Both the position numbers and the translations under genes were made by a program. Shown here one piece after another: positions 18,666 through 28,418 of a stretch of 64,000 bases of DNA. How positions within the stretch are numbered: the first letter of the stretch is position 1; the number at the start of each line of letters is the position of its first letter. The notes below the pieces were generated by a model, which saw only the letters and a list, made by a program, of their open reading frames with translations, was not told the origin of the DNA and did no database searches. Source of the stretch: Methanolobus psychrotolerans (lineage in GTDB: Archaea > Halobacteriota > Methanosarcinia > Methanosarcinales > Methanosarcinaceae); contig NZ_MBKP01000004.1 of NCBI RefSeq assembly GCF_002243045.1, positions 1-64,000 of the forward strand, read 5' to 3'.

Positions 18666-20117
18666 TCACTTATGAAGGCATCCATCTTCGTTCATCTTTT
18701 TAAGTAATTCTATTATCGAATATGCCGCACGGGTAATTCCCATACTTCTTTTATCCGTATCGGTGCCTGCTGTATAAAGCCCTCTGATGGGTGTTCTCAC
18801 ATCGGCAAAATAACCATCTATTGTCACAGCTGCCTTTTCGGGGATGGTTATCTGGTTGTGCTTCATCTCGATATGGTCTTCAATTCCCGGAATTGCATTA
18901 TATATGGTCTCATATGCTTTTTTTATCTGGCTGTCTTCGCTCTTTTTCCCATCAATTATGAATGTGAAGCCCACAAGTTGTTTACCCTTTGGCGCCAGCG
19001 AAGCATCATAATTGCTGATGGGCATGGCCCAGTAGGGTGCGTTTTTAAACCAGATTTCTGATCCAATATAGCTGAATTCCTCCATCACAGAATCAAGCCC
19101 TGTCCAGGCGGTCAGGCTCTTGGTATGTACAACACCCTTGAGTTCCTGGATGTAAGAGTTTGGAAGACTCTCGATCATGGAGGGAAAGTCGGTGACAAAT
19201 CCTGTGTATATTACCCTCTGGGCATTGTATACTTCATCAGCCTCCACACCGGTAACCTTACCCTTTTCCGTTAGTATCTTCTTTACTTCACAGCCGGTTT
19301 TTATCTCTACTGTCTTTGGAAGTGAGAACAAAAGGGCATTGAGAAGTGCTTTTAATCCTCTTCTGGGATAACCCTGGGAATAGGCGACCTTGTTTGTTGC
19401 AAGTCTCCCAAGAGACGTAAATGGATTTGACACTTTATTGATCCTTGTCTGCAATGAAGCATGCAGGTTTGGTGGCAGTATGGATCTGGGGACAGGTTCC
19501 ACAGCCATCTTCTCATTTGATTTCATTATATTCTCAAGCTGCTCTTCCGGCACACTGTCGCGCACAAAACTGCTGCCTGCAAGAATCCTTTGCACAGATG
19601 TCTGTTTCATATCCTTGCCAGAAAGGAAGTGACAGATGGTATTGACGAAATCATATGTATCTGCTGAAAGGTTGCCTGGCATGAATTCATACACTGATTG
19701 TTTTGCCAGGTCAGTCCCAAATGTAGAAAGAGTAAGTGCCTTTGTGATGGCCTGCGTGAGAACTATCCTATCTTTGCGCGGAAGAATATCGAATGTGACA
19801 AATTCCTTGATATTTGAAGGAACTTTCATGAACTGGTTCTCAGTTCTGATGTAATAGTTTCCGTAATCCTCAAAGACCGGAACGTAATCAAAATAATTGT
19901 CCATGAGCCTTCTTAGAGGTCCTACTTCAAGGTGTGTGATTGCATGAGCGCCTGTATCTACCTGGAAACCATCAACCACGTAGCTGTTACAATTGCCGCC
20001 AACAAATTTGTTTTTTTCAAGTACAAGTACTTTATTTCCGTGTTTAGAAAGGGTGAGAGCGGATAAAAGTCCGCTTATACCTGCACCCACAACTATCACA
20101 TCGTAATTTTCCATCAT
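18666..20117 (-). CDS. FAD-dependent oxidoreductase, phytoene-desaturase-like
   Basis: A 483-residue flavin amine-oxidase/CrtI-superfamily protein. The N-terminus has the FAD dinucleotide-binding loop VVGAGISGLLSALTL followed by LEKNKFVGGNCNSY, and the C-terminus the FAD-contact segment GLYTAGTDTDKRSMGITRA. The family includes phytoene desaturases and retinol saturases that oxidise or reduce isoprenoid double bonds. In a methanogen a role in modifying isoprenoid lipids or methanophenazine is conceivable but unproven. Two adjacent ATGs are possible starts. It is 30 bases downstream of purC in the same direction. Confidence 0.78.
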   Translation of the reverse strand: MMENYDVIVVGAGISGLLSALTLSKHGNKVLVLEKNKFVGGNCNSYVVDGFQVDTGAHAITHLEVGPLRRLMDNYFDYVPVFEDYGNYYIRTENQFMKVPSNIKEFVTFDILPRKDRIVLTQAITKALTLSTFGTDLAKQSVYEFMPGNLSADTYDFVNTICHFLSGKDMKQTSVQRILAGSSFVRDSVPEEQLENIMKSNEKMAVEPVPRSILPPNLHASLQTRINKVSNPFTSLGRLATNKVAYSQGYPRRGLKALLNALLFSLPKTVEIKTGCEVKKILTEKGKVTGVEADEVYNAQRVIYTGFVTDFPSMIESLPNSYIQELKGVVHTKSLTAWTGLDSVMEEFSYIGSEIWFKNAPYWAMPISNYDASLAPKGKQLVGFTFIIDGKKSEDSQIKKAYETIYNAIPGIEDHIEMKHNQITIPEKAAVTIDGYFADVRTPIRGLYTAGTDTDKRSMGITRAAYSIIELLKKMNEDGCLHK

Positions 20118-20147
20118 ATCCCCTCATTACGAGCAAAATGTGTGTGC

Positions 20148-20861
20148 TTATTCAAAGATCTCAGGCACTATACGCCTGGCAACTTCTTCGTATGCCTTGG
20201 AAAGGTCTCCCTTGTCAAAGCGGAAAATATCCTTGTCCATAGACTGGCCGGTGCTTTTATCCCAGAGACGGCATGTATCGCATGATATCTCATCTGCTAC
20301 AACGATCTTGCCGTCAACCCTTCCGAACTCAAGTTTGAAATCCGGGAGTAGAAACCCTTTTTTATCAAGGTATTTTACAAGTATATCATTGACCTTCAGG
20401 GCCATAGTGCGGATCTGAGCAATCTCTTCATAGGTGGCAATTCCCATGGCTACTGCGATATCTTCGTTAATCATAGGGTCGCCATGCTCATCGCTCTTGT
20501 AATCCATCACAAGTACAGGTGTTTTGAATACAGTACCTTCCTTAATAGGATACTTACGTGTAATGGAGCCCGCAGCAATGTTACGTGGAATTACTTCGAT
20601 CAGTATTATCTCGACAGCACGAACAAGCATCTCATTGTCAGATACCATGCTTATGTAGTGAGTAGGAATTCCTTCATCTTCAAGCATTTCAAAGATTTTT
20701 TTTGATATCTGGGCATTGAAATAACCCTTGTTCTTAGCTTCACTTTTCTTCTTGCCATCAAATGCCGTTAGGCTGTCCCTGAACTCGGATATAAGTTTTT
20801 CCGGGTCTTCAGTTTTGTAGATGGTCTTCGCTTTTCCTGAGTACAACTGTTCTTTTTTCAT
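20148..20861 (-). CDS. purC: SAICAR synthetase (PurC)
   Basis: About 237 residues. It catalyses ATP-dependent addition of aspartate to CAIR in purine synthesis. Signatures are [16 protein letters not shown] at the N-terminus, [25 protein letters not shown] and [14 protein letters not shown]. The ORF track start (20867) overlaps the SD; the second ATG (20861), six bases after GAGG, is preferred. It shares a promoter region with divergent nikR. Confidence 0.94.
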   Translation of the reverse strand: MKKEQLYSGKAKTIYKTEDPEKLISEFRDSLTAFDGKKKSEAKNKGYFNAQISKKIFEMLEDEGIPTHYISMVSDNEMLVRAVEIILIEVIPRNIAAGSITRKYPIKEGTVFKTPVLVMDYKSDEHGDPMINEDIAVAMGIATYEEIAQIRTMALKVNDILVKYLDKKGFLLPDFKLEFGRVDGKIVVADEISCDTCRLWDKSTGQSMDKDIFRFDKGDLSKAYEEVARRIVPEIFE

Positions 20862-20963
20862 ATGCATCCTCTTTTTGTTAATGGCTTTGTTGGTTACTCT
20901 TTATACCAGATGTTCTATAATTATTTATGTCTTAATTTAAGTATAATAAAAGTATTATTACTG

Positions 20964-20987
20964 CATACTAAATGTTATTATGGTATG
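20964..20987 (+). promoter_or_regulatory. Putative NikR autoregulatory operator
   Basis: CATAC-N14-GTATG is an inverted repeat 21-44 bases upstream of the nikR ATG. Bacterial NikR boxes are GTATGA-N16-TCATAC palindromes, so the half-sites are of the same letters but inverted in order. A second imperfect repeat (TAATA-AAAG-TATTA) lies just upstream near 20944. Location at the nikR promoter suggests autoregulation; this is inferred. Confidence 0.35.
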
Positions 20988-21007
20988 AATGATTATAGGT
21001 GAATCAT

Positions 21008-21430
21008 ATGGAACAGGAACTTATGCGCATAGGGGTATCGCTTCCCGAAAATCTTCTGACCAAATTTGACACGATCATCGAACAGAGGGGTTACTCATCC
21101 CGTTCAGAGGGAATACGGGACTCAATTAGGAACTATATTACTCATTATGAATGGATGAGTGATGTGAAAGGCAGGCGTGTAGGTACTATAACTTTGATAT
21201 ATGATCATACAAAACGTGGCCTTTCAAGTGCTCTAACTGAAATACAGCATGATTATTCTCATATTATTAAGTCTTCTGTCCACATTCATCTTGACCACGA
21301 CAACTGTCTGGAAGTCATCATACTGGATGGCGAAGGCGAAGAGGTAAAAGCGGTTGCAGAAAGGACAATGGCACTAAAAGGTGTCAATTACGTAAAACTC
21401 AATACAGCTCTTCCTACAGAGAAATTGTAA
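21008..21430 (+). CDS. nikR: Nickel-responsive regulator NikR
   Basis: A 140-residue protein with an N-terminal ribbon-helix-helix ([33 protein letters not shown]) and a C-terminal ACT-like nickel-binding domain. The His/Cys ligands are visible in [14 protein letters not shown], as in E. coli NikR. It represses nickel uptake genes when Ni is sufficient, which matters to methanogens because of hydrogenase, CODH and F430. ATG 21008 follows ATAGGTGA and is chosen over GTG 20999. No nickel transporter is adjacent, but the cobalt/nickel-type cbiQO is in the window. Confidence 0.92.
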   Translation: MEQELMRIGVSLPENLLTKFDTIIEQRGYSSRSEGIRDSIRNYITHYEWMSDVKGRRVGTITLIYDHTKRGLSSALTEIQHDYSHIIKSSVHIHLDHDNCLEVIILDGEGEEVKAVAERTMALKGVNYVKLNTALPTEKL

Positions 21431-21432
21431 AC

Positions 21433-21792
21433 TCATATCTCTTTCTTGAATGAGGATTCAATTGTCCTCAACATTTTTTCCCCGGGCTCTGTAAGATAAT
21501 ATATCTGAAAATTCTTGTCCCGTCTTGAATCCACCAATTCTGCATCCTTGAGCAATTTCAGGTGATATGAGAGTGCAGAATGTTTATAATCAGTAATTTC
21601 CACTAGAACGCAGACGCACAGCTCACTAACCCGAAGGGCTTTGAGGATACGTATCCTGACAGGATCTGAAAGCACTTTAAAAAGGGAAACCAGAGTGTCA
21701 ACATTCTCTTTCATGACCTCATGGACTTTCAGAGTTGTTTCATCTGGAAGTATGTAAGGCTCCTGACATCCGTCGGTTTCCTGTATTGTCAT
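21433..21792 (-). CDS. ArsR-family winged-helix regulator
   Basis: A 119-residue regulator with the ArsR winged helix (LSDPVRIRILKALRVSELCVCVLVEI, HSALSYHLKLLKDAELV, RRDKNFQIYYLT). The ELCVC Cys pair in helix 3 is the metal/metalloid site of classic ArsR and SmtB-type sensors, so metal or arsenite sensing is likely. No obvious target gene is adjacent. It converges on nikR with only 2 bases between stops. No SD is visible. Confidence 0.85.
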   Translation of the reverse strand: MTIQETDGCQEPYILPDETTLKVHEVMKENVDTLVSLFKVLSDPVRIRILKALRVSELCVCVLVEITDYKHSALSYHLKLLKDAELVDSRRDKNFQIYYLTEPGEKMLRTIESSFKKEI

Positions 21793-21859
21793 CTGTTGGA
21801 TTATTAGGTTTAACGGATTAATAGGTTTTGCAATAAGATTTTGAAAACAAATAAAAAAA

Positions 21860-22267
21860 TTAGTTAACGCCTTTTTCTATAAACAGAGGTGCATACTTCT
21901 TATCTGTTAACTGGATATGTCCTACAAGCCATTCTTTAAGGAAGTTCAGTATTTCGTAGCTGACTCCAGCTTTCCCCTTCTCATATTCATCCCTGAATTT
22001 GAGCACATTTTTCACAAATTTTTCATGCTCAAGTTTGTGGTTAGAATAATCAGGATATGCAAAGCGCTGCATGTATTTCTCTTCAGTGGAAAAATGGAAT
22101 TTAGTGTATTCTGCCATTTTATTGATGATTTCCAGGGATACTTCTTTACTTTTTGCCTGTTTCATGGCTTCATGAAGATCATTGATCATTCCTACCAGGA
22201 CTTTGTGTTGGTCATCTATCTCTTTTATTTGCATACTGTATTTATCGGACCATGTAATAAGCGACAT
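21860..22267 (-). CDS. Bacteriohemerythrin
   Basis: A 135-residue four-helix bundle with the non-haem di-iron oxygen-binding ligand set in order: DDQHKVLVG, HFSTEEKYM, HKLEHEKFV and GHIQLTDKKY. Hemerythrins bind O2 reversibly and may deliver it or act as a sensor or scavenger. In an anaerobe oxygen detoxification or iron storage is likely. SD GGTGA precedes the ATG. It appears monocistronic. Confidence 0.9.
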   Translation of the reverse strand: MSLITWSDKYSMQIKEIDDQHKVLVGMINDLHEAMKQAKSKEVSLEIINKMAEYTKFHFSTEEKYMQRFAYPDYSNHKLEHEKFVKNVLKFRDEYEKGKAGVSYEILNFLKEWLVGHIQLTDKKYAPLFIEKGVN

Positions 22268-22364
22268 TGATTTTCACCATAATATAAAAGGCAATTAAAA
22301 TATATATATGTTAGTATATTACAGTTGTAATTTCTATCATGGTCTTGCTTTCAAGTACCATTCT

Positions 22365-25052
22365 CTAATTCCAATTTAAGTTTCTGCGACCTGTAATGTA
22401 TTTCAGACCCTCCGCGAAAAGGAATGTTGCAAAAGCAACACCAATGGGCATAATCCATTCACCCGGAGATAATGGCACCAATCCGAATGCTTCGTTCAGG
22501 CGGGGGATATACATGACTGACACAGTGGCAAAGAACGTAGCTAGCACGCCTGCTATCATGAGTCTATTGGTAAAGATGCCTATACTGATGATGGATCGCT
22601 CAAGTGACCTGAATGCCAGCGGTATGAAAAGTATCATGCTGACCACGGTTGCAAATGTTAGCGTTCTCGCCATGACAGTGTCGCCTGCCGGGTCGCTCAG
22701 GGCAAATACAAGGAAAGATGCTATTCCCATTATGAATGCCAGAGAGATTACCAGGAACAGGTTCCTTTTTTTCAGGAAATTATCATTCGGGTCCCGTGGA
22801 GGCTTTTTCATGATTCCGTCTTCAGAAGGGTCCAGTCCAAGTGAGATTGCAGGCATTATTTCGTTGAACATATTGATAAAAAGTATCTGTAGTGCCAGCA
22901 GCGGGATGAGGTCAAAACCAAGAAGGCTGATGCCCGCCATAATAAGTATGATCAGGGTAAAGTTCCTTGATATAAGGTATGTTATGAACTTCTCTATATT
23001 ATTGTAGATTGTTCTCCCACCTTTCACCGCTTCCACGATTGTGGCAAAATTATCGTCCTGCAGGATCATTACACTTGATTCCTTTGCAACATCAGTACCT
23101 TTGATTCCCATAGCAATACCGATGTCTGCTTTTTTAAGTGCAGGCGCATCATTGACACCATCCCCTGTCATGGCAACAATATGTCCTTTTCTCTGCAGGG
23201 CATCAACGATCCTGAGCTTCTGCTCCGGCATTGTCCTTGCATACACTCTGATGTTTTCCGCAACGATTGAAAACTCTTCATCACTCAACTCGTTAAGCTC
23301 ATCTCCCGTGACTGCACAGTCGGCTGCTATACGTTGCAGTTTTTCATCTTCATAAACTCCGCATCCCTTTTTTTCCTCAAAAAGTCCGATGCTCCTGGCT
23401 ATAGCTTTTGCAGTTTCCTGATTATCTCCTGTTATCATAATAACCTGGATACCGGCTTCTTTGCACATTTCCATAGCACCTTTTACCTCTTCACGCGGAG
23501 GGTCTATCATGGCAACAAGCCCGAGGAAAGTCATATCTTTCTCAAATTCCCCGTCCAGTTCCTCTCCTGGACTTTCTTTGCATGCAACTGCCAGCACGCG
23601 ATATGCCGAACTTGCAAATTCGAGGTTCTGTTCCAGTATTGTTTCCATGTCCTGCTGGTTCATGGCGTATAACTTACCTTTATTTTCAATATTGCTGCAT
23701 TTGGGAAGTACAAATTCAGGCGCTCCCTTTGTGAATGATATCATTCCATTTCCTGTTCTATGGACTGTTGTCATGAGTTTTCTTTCGGATGTGAAAACAA
23801 TCTCCTCGATCATCTCATAGTTCTTTGCCAGTTCATCTTTCCACAGTTCTCCCTTTGCAGCGGCAACAGTAAGTGCTATTTCTGTAGGGTCGCCGATAAC
23901 TTCCCATTTATCCTGTCTCTTTTCTATGGCAGAGTTGTTGCACATGGCAATGGAAGTTAGCAATTTGACAGAGGTAGGGTCACTTGTCACATCGATGGCA
24001 TCACCTCCTTTCAGGAACTCTCCTTTTGGCACGTACCCTGCACCAGTCAGTTCAAGCACGTTTCCGCTGACCAGTATTTTTTCCACGGTCATCTCGTTCT
24101 TGGTGAGGGTGCCTGTTTTGTCTGTGCATATGACTGTTGTGGATCCAAGGGTTTCAACAGCAAGCATCTTCCTTATAATGGCATTATGTCCTGCCATTTT
24201 CTTCATGCCGTATGCAAGGGTTATTGTAAGTGTAAGGGGCAACCCTTCGGGCACTGCTGCCACTGCGAGTGCAAGTGAGATTAGCAGCATATCTGCAAGT
24301 GGGGCGCCTATGGCAATACCTATGGCAAAAGTAATTGCAGAGGCAAATATTGCAAGTACTGCGAGGATAAGGGATAGTTTTGTTATCTTGATCTGTAAGG
24401 GAGTATCTTCCTCTTTTGTCTGTATAAGACTGGCTATCTGGCCAATCTTTGTCTGCATTCCTGTTGCATTTACCACTGCCTTGCATTTTCCGTGTACCAG
24501 TTGGGTACCGGCAAAGATATTCTCACTTTTGGCTTTACCGACAGGAACGCTTTCCCCTGTCAGGGCGGATTCATCTATTCTCAGGGCAACAACTTCAAAA
24601 ACGACGGCGTCTGCAGGGATTTTGTCCCCTGTTTCAAGGACAAGCACATCACCGGGAACGATCTCCTCGGTGAGTATTTTCCTAAGTTTACGATCCCTGA
24701 TTACAGTTGTTTCGGGCTGTACTATACTCTTGAGAGCTTCCATTGCCTTTTCAGCCCTGTACTCCTGAATAAAACCAAGTACAATAACAACGGTAATTGT
24801 GAACATTATCACCCAGAAATCAATCACTTCGCCTATTAGCAGGGAAATAACGGCAGCAGCTACAAGTACCCAGACTATCAGGTTCATGAACTGGCTGGCA
24901 AAGACCTTCAAAGCAGTAGTTTTCTTTTTCTCTTCAAGTTCGTTCTTTCCATACTTCTGCAACCTTTCAAAGGCTTCCTGCATGGAAAGCCCGGTTTCGG
25001 AACTCTGGAGGTCCTTGAATATATTCTCGATTTCCGTGGGTGCTTTTCCCAT
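22365..25052 (-). CDS. P-type cation-transporting ATPase (P2, Ca2+-type)
   Basis: An 895-residue P-type ATPase. It has the cation-ATPase N-terminal region, the actuator TGES motif (DESALTGESVPVGK), the PEGLPLTLT transmembrane ion-site helix, the phosphorylation motif CTDKTGTLTKNEMTV, a KGAPEF nucleotide site and the hinge TGDGVNDAPALKKADIG. PEGLP and overall length place it among P2A/P2B Ca2+ pumps; Na+ cannot be ruled out. It would export the cation across the cytoplasmic membrane. SD GGGAG. About ten membrane helices are apparent. Confidence 0.88.
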   Translation of the reverse strand: MGKAPTEIENIFKDLQSSETGLSMQEAFERLQKYGKNELEEKKKTTALKVFASQFMNLIVWVLVAAAVISLLIGEVIDFWVIMFTITVVIVLGFIQEYRAEKAMEALKSIVQPETTVIRDRKLRKILTEEIVPGDVLVLETGDKIPADAVVFEVVALRIDESALTGESVPVGKAKSENIFAGTQLVHGKCKAVVNATGMQTKIGQIASLIQTKEEDTPLQIKITKLSLILAVLAIFASAITFAIGIAIGAPLADMLLISLALAVAAVPEGLPLTLTITLAYGMKKMAGHNAIIRKMLAVETLGSTTVICTDKTGTLTKNEMTVEKILVSGNVLELTGAGYVPKGEFLKGGDAIDVTSDPTSVKLLTSIAMCNNSAIEKRQDKWEVIGDPTEIALTVAAAKGELWKDELAKNYEMIEEIVFTSERKLMTTVHRTGNGMISFTKGAPEFVLPKCSNIENKGKLYAMNQQDMETILEQNLEFASSAYRVLAVACKESPGEELDGEFEKDMTFLGLVAMIDPPREEVKGAMEMCKEAGIQVIMITGDNQETAKAIARSIGLFEEKKGCGVYEDEKLQRIAADCAVTGDELNELSDEEFSIVAENIRVYARTMPEQKLRIVDALQRKGHIVAMTGDGVNDAPALKKADIGIAMGIKGTDVAKESSVMILQDDNFATIVEAVKGGRTIYNNIEKFITYLISRNFTLIILIMAGISLLGFDLIPLLALQILFINMFNEIMPAISLGLDPSEDGIMKKPPRDPNDNFLKKRNLFLVISLAFIMGIASFLVFALSDPAGDTVMARTLTFATVVSMILFIPLAFRSLERSIISIGIFTNRLMIAGVLATFFATVSVMYIPRLNEAFGLVPLSPGEWIMPIGVAFATFLFAEGLKYITGRRNLNWN

Positions 25053-25093
25053 TCTATTTACTCCCTGTGTGCTTTTCTGTATAATAGGATACT

Positions 25094-26038
25094 TTATACT
25101 ATAATTGTTACTGGCGATATATCCTTTTGAAACCTGGCAAAATCGTGGGATATATAGTTCTCATTGCTCATGCATACGTGAGATGAGAAATCAATCGCTT
25201 TTCCGATAATCTCATCCCATACCTGCTCAGTAATATTTTCCAGATTCCTGTCCTTTCTTGCATGCAACATGTAGACAATGCCTGCGTTGAAACTGTCTCC
25301 TGCACCCACTGTGCTGATAGTTTCTATTGCAGGGACTTTGTAGTATTTTGAACATGAAGGTGTCTTCAGATACACGCCATCGGAACTTGCGGTATATATA
25401 AGGTAATCACAGCCATTCTCTTTTATGAACCCGTATGCTTCCTCTGAGCTTCTGCAACCCTGTATCATTCTCATATCCTCATCTGAAGCTCTTACAATAT
25501 TTGAGTATGCTATGTTTTCGAATATCATGGATCTTATTTCCTCTATCCTAAAAAGTTGTGATGACCGGAAATTTGGGTCATACAGGACAGTGGAGCCGGC
25601 ATTCTTTGCAGCATTGATTAATTCTTCCAGCTTAGTCCTGGCTTCCTTTGTAACAGACAGGATGGAGCCAAACATTACAATGTCATCCGGAGAAAAGCAT
25701 GGGATATCTATTAGAAGGCGCTTTTTTGGAAACTTTTCGTAGAACTCATAGGTAGCATCATTCCTGTTGTCTAAAAAAGCAAGTGATAAAGGCGAGTTTC
25801 CGTCGTACAGGCAGAGATAATCGGTGGATACTTTGTTATCCCTGAGAAATTCAAATATAATATTTCCTATATTGTCACGGCCAAACTCACTTATAAGTGA
25901 AACCGGAACACCTGACCGTCCAAGTGAGATAGAACTATTGAGCATAGCTCCGCCCGGGCAGGCAGAAATAGGTTTCCCTTTAGTGAATATTATATCGTAG
26001 AAAGTTTCGCTTATTGCAAAAACGCGGGATATGCTCAC
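25094..26038 (-). CDS. PfkB-family carbohydrate kinase
   Basis: A 314-residue ribokinase/PfkB-type kinase. The sugar-binding N-terminal region has CPGGAMLNSSISLGRSG and the C-terminus the ATP and catalytic-base motif STVGAGDSFNAGIVYML. The order of motifs resembles fructokinase-like members but the substrate cannot be set from sequence. The start is GTG at 26038. It is followed downstream by the P-type ATPase gene 41 bases away in the same direction; no functional link is evident. Confidence 0.82.
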   Translation of the reverse strand: MSISRVFAISETFYDIIFTKGKPISACPGGAMLNSSISLGRSGVPVSLISEFGRDNIGNIIFEFLRDNKVSTDYLCLYDGNSPLSLAFLDNRNDATYEFYEKFPKKRLLIDIPCFSPDDIVMFGSILSVTKEARTKLEELINAAKNAGSTVLYDPNFRSSQLFRIEEIRSMIFENIAYSNIVRASDEDMRMIQGCRSSEEAYGFIKENGCDYLIYTASSDGVYLKTPSCSKYYKVPAIETISTVGAGDSFNAGIVYMLHARKDRNLENITEQVWDEIIGKAIDFSSHVCMSNENYISHDFARFQKDISPVTIIV

Positions 26039-26055
26039 ACCTGCCTTATTTCAGG

Positions 26056-26544
26056 TCATTGGTTATCGGTTATATCTTCCAGAACTCCCTGATAGTATAT
26101 GACCTTTCCATTCTCATCTCTCATAATAGCGGTTCTGTCCTCTACTATCCGCACATGCCCTTTTTTCGTTCTGAACCGATATGTCTGCCTGAGGTCATTC
26201 GCGCCTTCCAATGCATTCTCGATAAGTTCCAGGTGTATGCGGTCAGCATCATCGGGGTGTATAAGGTCTTTGAATGTAACTTTGCCGGAAGTGAAGTCTT
26301 CAACCTTATATCCAAGAGCTTCTATTCCTGTAGAAATGAATTCAAACGGTGCATCTTCCTTCGGGCTGCGCAGGAATGCTATCATTCCGCTGTTGTTCAC
26401 CAATCCCTCAAGGGCTTTAATACGAAGCTCCATCTTTTTGTCCATATCTATTGATTCGGTATTGCATTCCACAATTTCCGGATTTGTGTCTTCTTCCAGG
26501 CTATCTTCTTTTCTGTCATTATTGGAAAACTTACAAAATCCCAT
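26056..26544 (-). CDS. PAS-domain protein, single domain
   Basis: A 162-residue protein with an acidic, low-complexity N-terminus (about 55 residues) and a single PAS/PAC domain (AFLRSPKEDAPFEFISTGIEALGY ending in YQGVLEDITDN). There is no kinase or output domain, so it must act through a partner or be a sensor fragment. The given ATG is 19 bases from the strong SD GGAGG; an in-frame ATA at 26556 lies at the ideal 7 bases and may be the real start (four residues longer). It is upstream of the PfkB gene by 17 bases. Confidence 0.75.
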   Translation of the reverse strand: MGFCKFSNNDRKEDSLEEDTNPEIVECNTESIDMDKKMELRIKALEGLVNNSGMIAFLRSPKEDAPFEFISTGIEALGYKVEDFTSGKVTFKDLIHPDDADRIHLELIENALEGANDLRQTYRFRTKKGHVRIVEDRTAIMRDENGKVIYYQGVLEDITDNQ

Positions 26545-26642
26545 ATTATTAGTTATAATACTCCCTCCTTTACCAAAAGATGGTCCTTATTAATCATCTA
26601 ATTCAATAATTTAAGTAAATTGTTGTCCCGGATATTTGCCTA

Positions 26643-27812
26643 CTAAGATGCTATTAATCCTTTTTCTTTGTATCTGATGGACATTTCCAGTAGTATGGGG
26701 GAAATAATGATTGAAATGACAACCATCAATACAATGGCAGAGAATACTTCATTGCTGATTATCTCAAGTTCTTTTCCTATGGCTATGACCACAAGTTCAA
26801 CTCCTGCACGCGGCATCATGCCTATTCCAAATATCAGGCTATCCTTTGTAGTAAAACCTGCCAGTTTAGTACCAATGAATCCTCCTATCAGTTTTCCAGA
26901 AAGGGCAAATATGATAACAAGGATAGTAAAAGTCCCTGCTGTGAATAATACTTCGGTTTTCATCGAAAGCCCGATGAAAGCAAAGAACATGGGTGTAAAA
27001 AATCCATAGGCAATACCACTAACCTTTTTCTGTACGGTCTCTATCTTTGCAAGCGGCAGGTCTGAGAGGATTATCCCGCCAAAAAAAGCACCAATGACGG
27101 CATGCAGCCCAAAGACCTCGGCCAGGTATGCCGAGAACAGTGCAATGAGTAGCACAAAAGAGAACAGTGATTCTTTTGTGTGCATTTTTTGAATGTACTT
27201 AAAAAGAAAGGGAAATATCTTCCATCCCAAAAAGCCCATGATAAGTATGAACACCACTATCTGCCCTAGGGTCAAGAGTATCTGAATACCCGACGGGAAC
27301 TGGCTGATTGTTGCAACGGATATTACAATGGATAACAGGAATATGCCAATAATATCATCGAATACTGCTGATGTCAGCATCATTGAACCTGGTTTACTTG
27401 ATAGGTAATCAGTATCTATCAACGTTTTAACTACAACACTGATGCTTGTAGGACTGAAGGCAACAGCCATGAAAAGGCTCTCTGCAAACCCAAAACCAAA
27501 CATTTCCCCGAGCATGAATCCCAAGCCAAATGCAACAATTATTTGTGATGCTGTAGGAATAAGTGCACTTGTTGATGCAGCTTTCAGGTCTTTTACATGA
27601 ACTTCTTTGTAACCTGCAGTAAATAGCAGGAATATAGCTCCCAGTTCGGCAAAGAATGAAAAAGTCTCAATATCAGCAGGCTTTAAAACAAGTGCAAAGA
27701 TAAACCCGGCCCCTATCTCTCCAACGATACCGGGCAGCCCAAGTCTTTCACCAAATTCACTGAAGATCCTTGCCAAAAACAGTATGACCATTATCTGGAG
27801 AAGAGTTTCCAT
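26643..27812 (-). CDS. Monovalent cation:proton antiporter (CPA2/KefB-type)
   Basis: A 389-residue membrane protein with about 12 hydrophobic helices of the Na+/H+ exchanger (CPA2) family (ARIFSEFGERLGLPGIVGEI, AVFDDIIGIFLLSIV, MMPRAGVELVVIAIG). The Asp pair in the VFDD segment corresponds to the ion-binding site of NhaA/NapA-like antiporters. It lacks a C-terminal TrkA-N domain. It lies 3 bases downstream of a CBS-domain gene, which suggests that nucleotide binding by the CBS protein regulates the antiporter. Confidence 0.85.
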   Translation of the reverse strand: METLLQIMVILFLARIFSEFGERLGLPGIVGEIGAGFIFALVLKPADIETFSFFAELGAIFLLFTAGYKEVHVKDLKAASTSALIPTASQIIVAFGLGFMLGEMFGFGFAESLFMAVAFSPTSISVVVKTLIDTDYLSSKPGSMMLTSAVFDDIIGIFLLSIVISVATISQFPSGIQILLTLGQIVVFILIMGFLGWKIFPFLFKYIQKMHTKESLFSFVLLIALFSAYLAEVFGLHAVIGAFFGGIILSDLPLAKIETVQKKVSGIAYGFFTPMFFAFIGLSMKTEVLFTAGTFTILVIIFALSGKLIGGFIGTKLAGFTTKDSLIFGIGMMPRAGVELVVIAIGKELEIISNEVFSAIVLMVVISIIISPILLEMSIRYKEKGLIAS

Positions 27813-27815
27813 TGG

Positions 27816-28334
27816 TCATTTTCCCCGTAATTCGTATATCTTTTTAATGATGTCTGATTTTGAAACGACACCAAGCAGTTTTTTATCGTGAACAACACAT
27901 AAGCGGTCAATATGGTGTTTTATCATGAGGTCCGCTGCATCACAGAGGCTGGCATCATGGAAAATTGTGACCGGGTGATGCACCATAAGGGTGGCTGCTT
28001 CTTCACTCAATGCCTTTATGGCCATCAAATGGGTATGGTGGTCTCGGTGGCTTCTTTCAAAAAAGAGTAATTCAAGTATGGTGTCCTGGTCGATAACACC
28101 AACCAGTTCCCCATCTGAATTCAGGACGGGGAAACTGTGGTAAGGTGTCCTTGCCATGAGTTCAATGATAGCTTCAATAGGTTCATCATCCTTTATGATA
28201 GTGGCCTCTTTTGACATTATCTGGCTGATCTTTATGTCCGCGCAGATATCGGATAATCTGTTCCTGTCTCTTGGACTATCTCCAGTGTCTTTTTCATTTT
28301 CTGTTTTTTCCAGGTTTTCCTCTTCCGCTGTCAT
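27816..28334 (-). CDS. CBS-domain-pair protein
   Basis: About 172 residues with an acidic N-terminal tail and two CBS motifs (MSKEATIIKDDEPIEAIIELM and HPVTIFHDASLCDAADLMI, each ending in G-V-x-S/D-x-D). CBS pairs bind adenosine nucleotides and often regulate transporters. The ORF track begins at TTG 28403; ATG 28334 (MTAEEENLEK) gives a more usual protein, though no SD is visible for either. It is tightly linked to the downstream antiporter. Confidence 0.78.
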   Translation of the reverse strand: MTAEEENLEKTENEKDTGDSPRDRNRLSDICADIKISQIMSKEATIIKDDEPIEAIIELMARTPYHSFPVLNSDGELVGVIDQDTILELLFFERSHRDHHTHLMAIKALSEEAATLMVHHPVTIFHDASLCDAADLMIKHHIDRLCVVHDKKLLGVVSKSDIIKKIYELRGK

Positions 28335-28418
28335 ATGAATTAGGATATTAGATATGGAAAAAAGATTATCAGGAGTATTTACAACTCCATTTTCACCAAT
28401 CAAAAAGAATATTTTAAG

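Noticed and set aside
23926-24768. 280-aa + strand ORF opposite the P-type ATPase
   Set aside because: Antisense shadow of a strongly conserved gene, no SD and no family resemblance.
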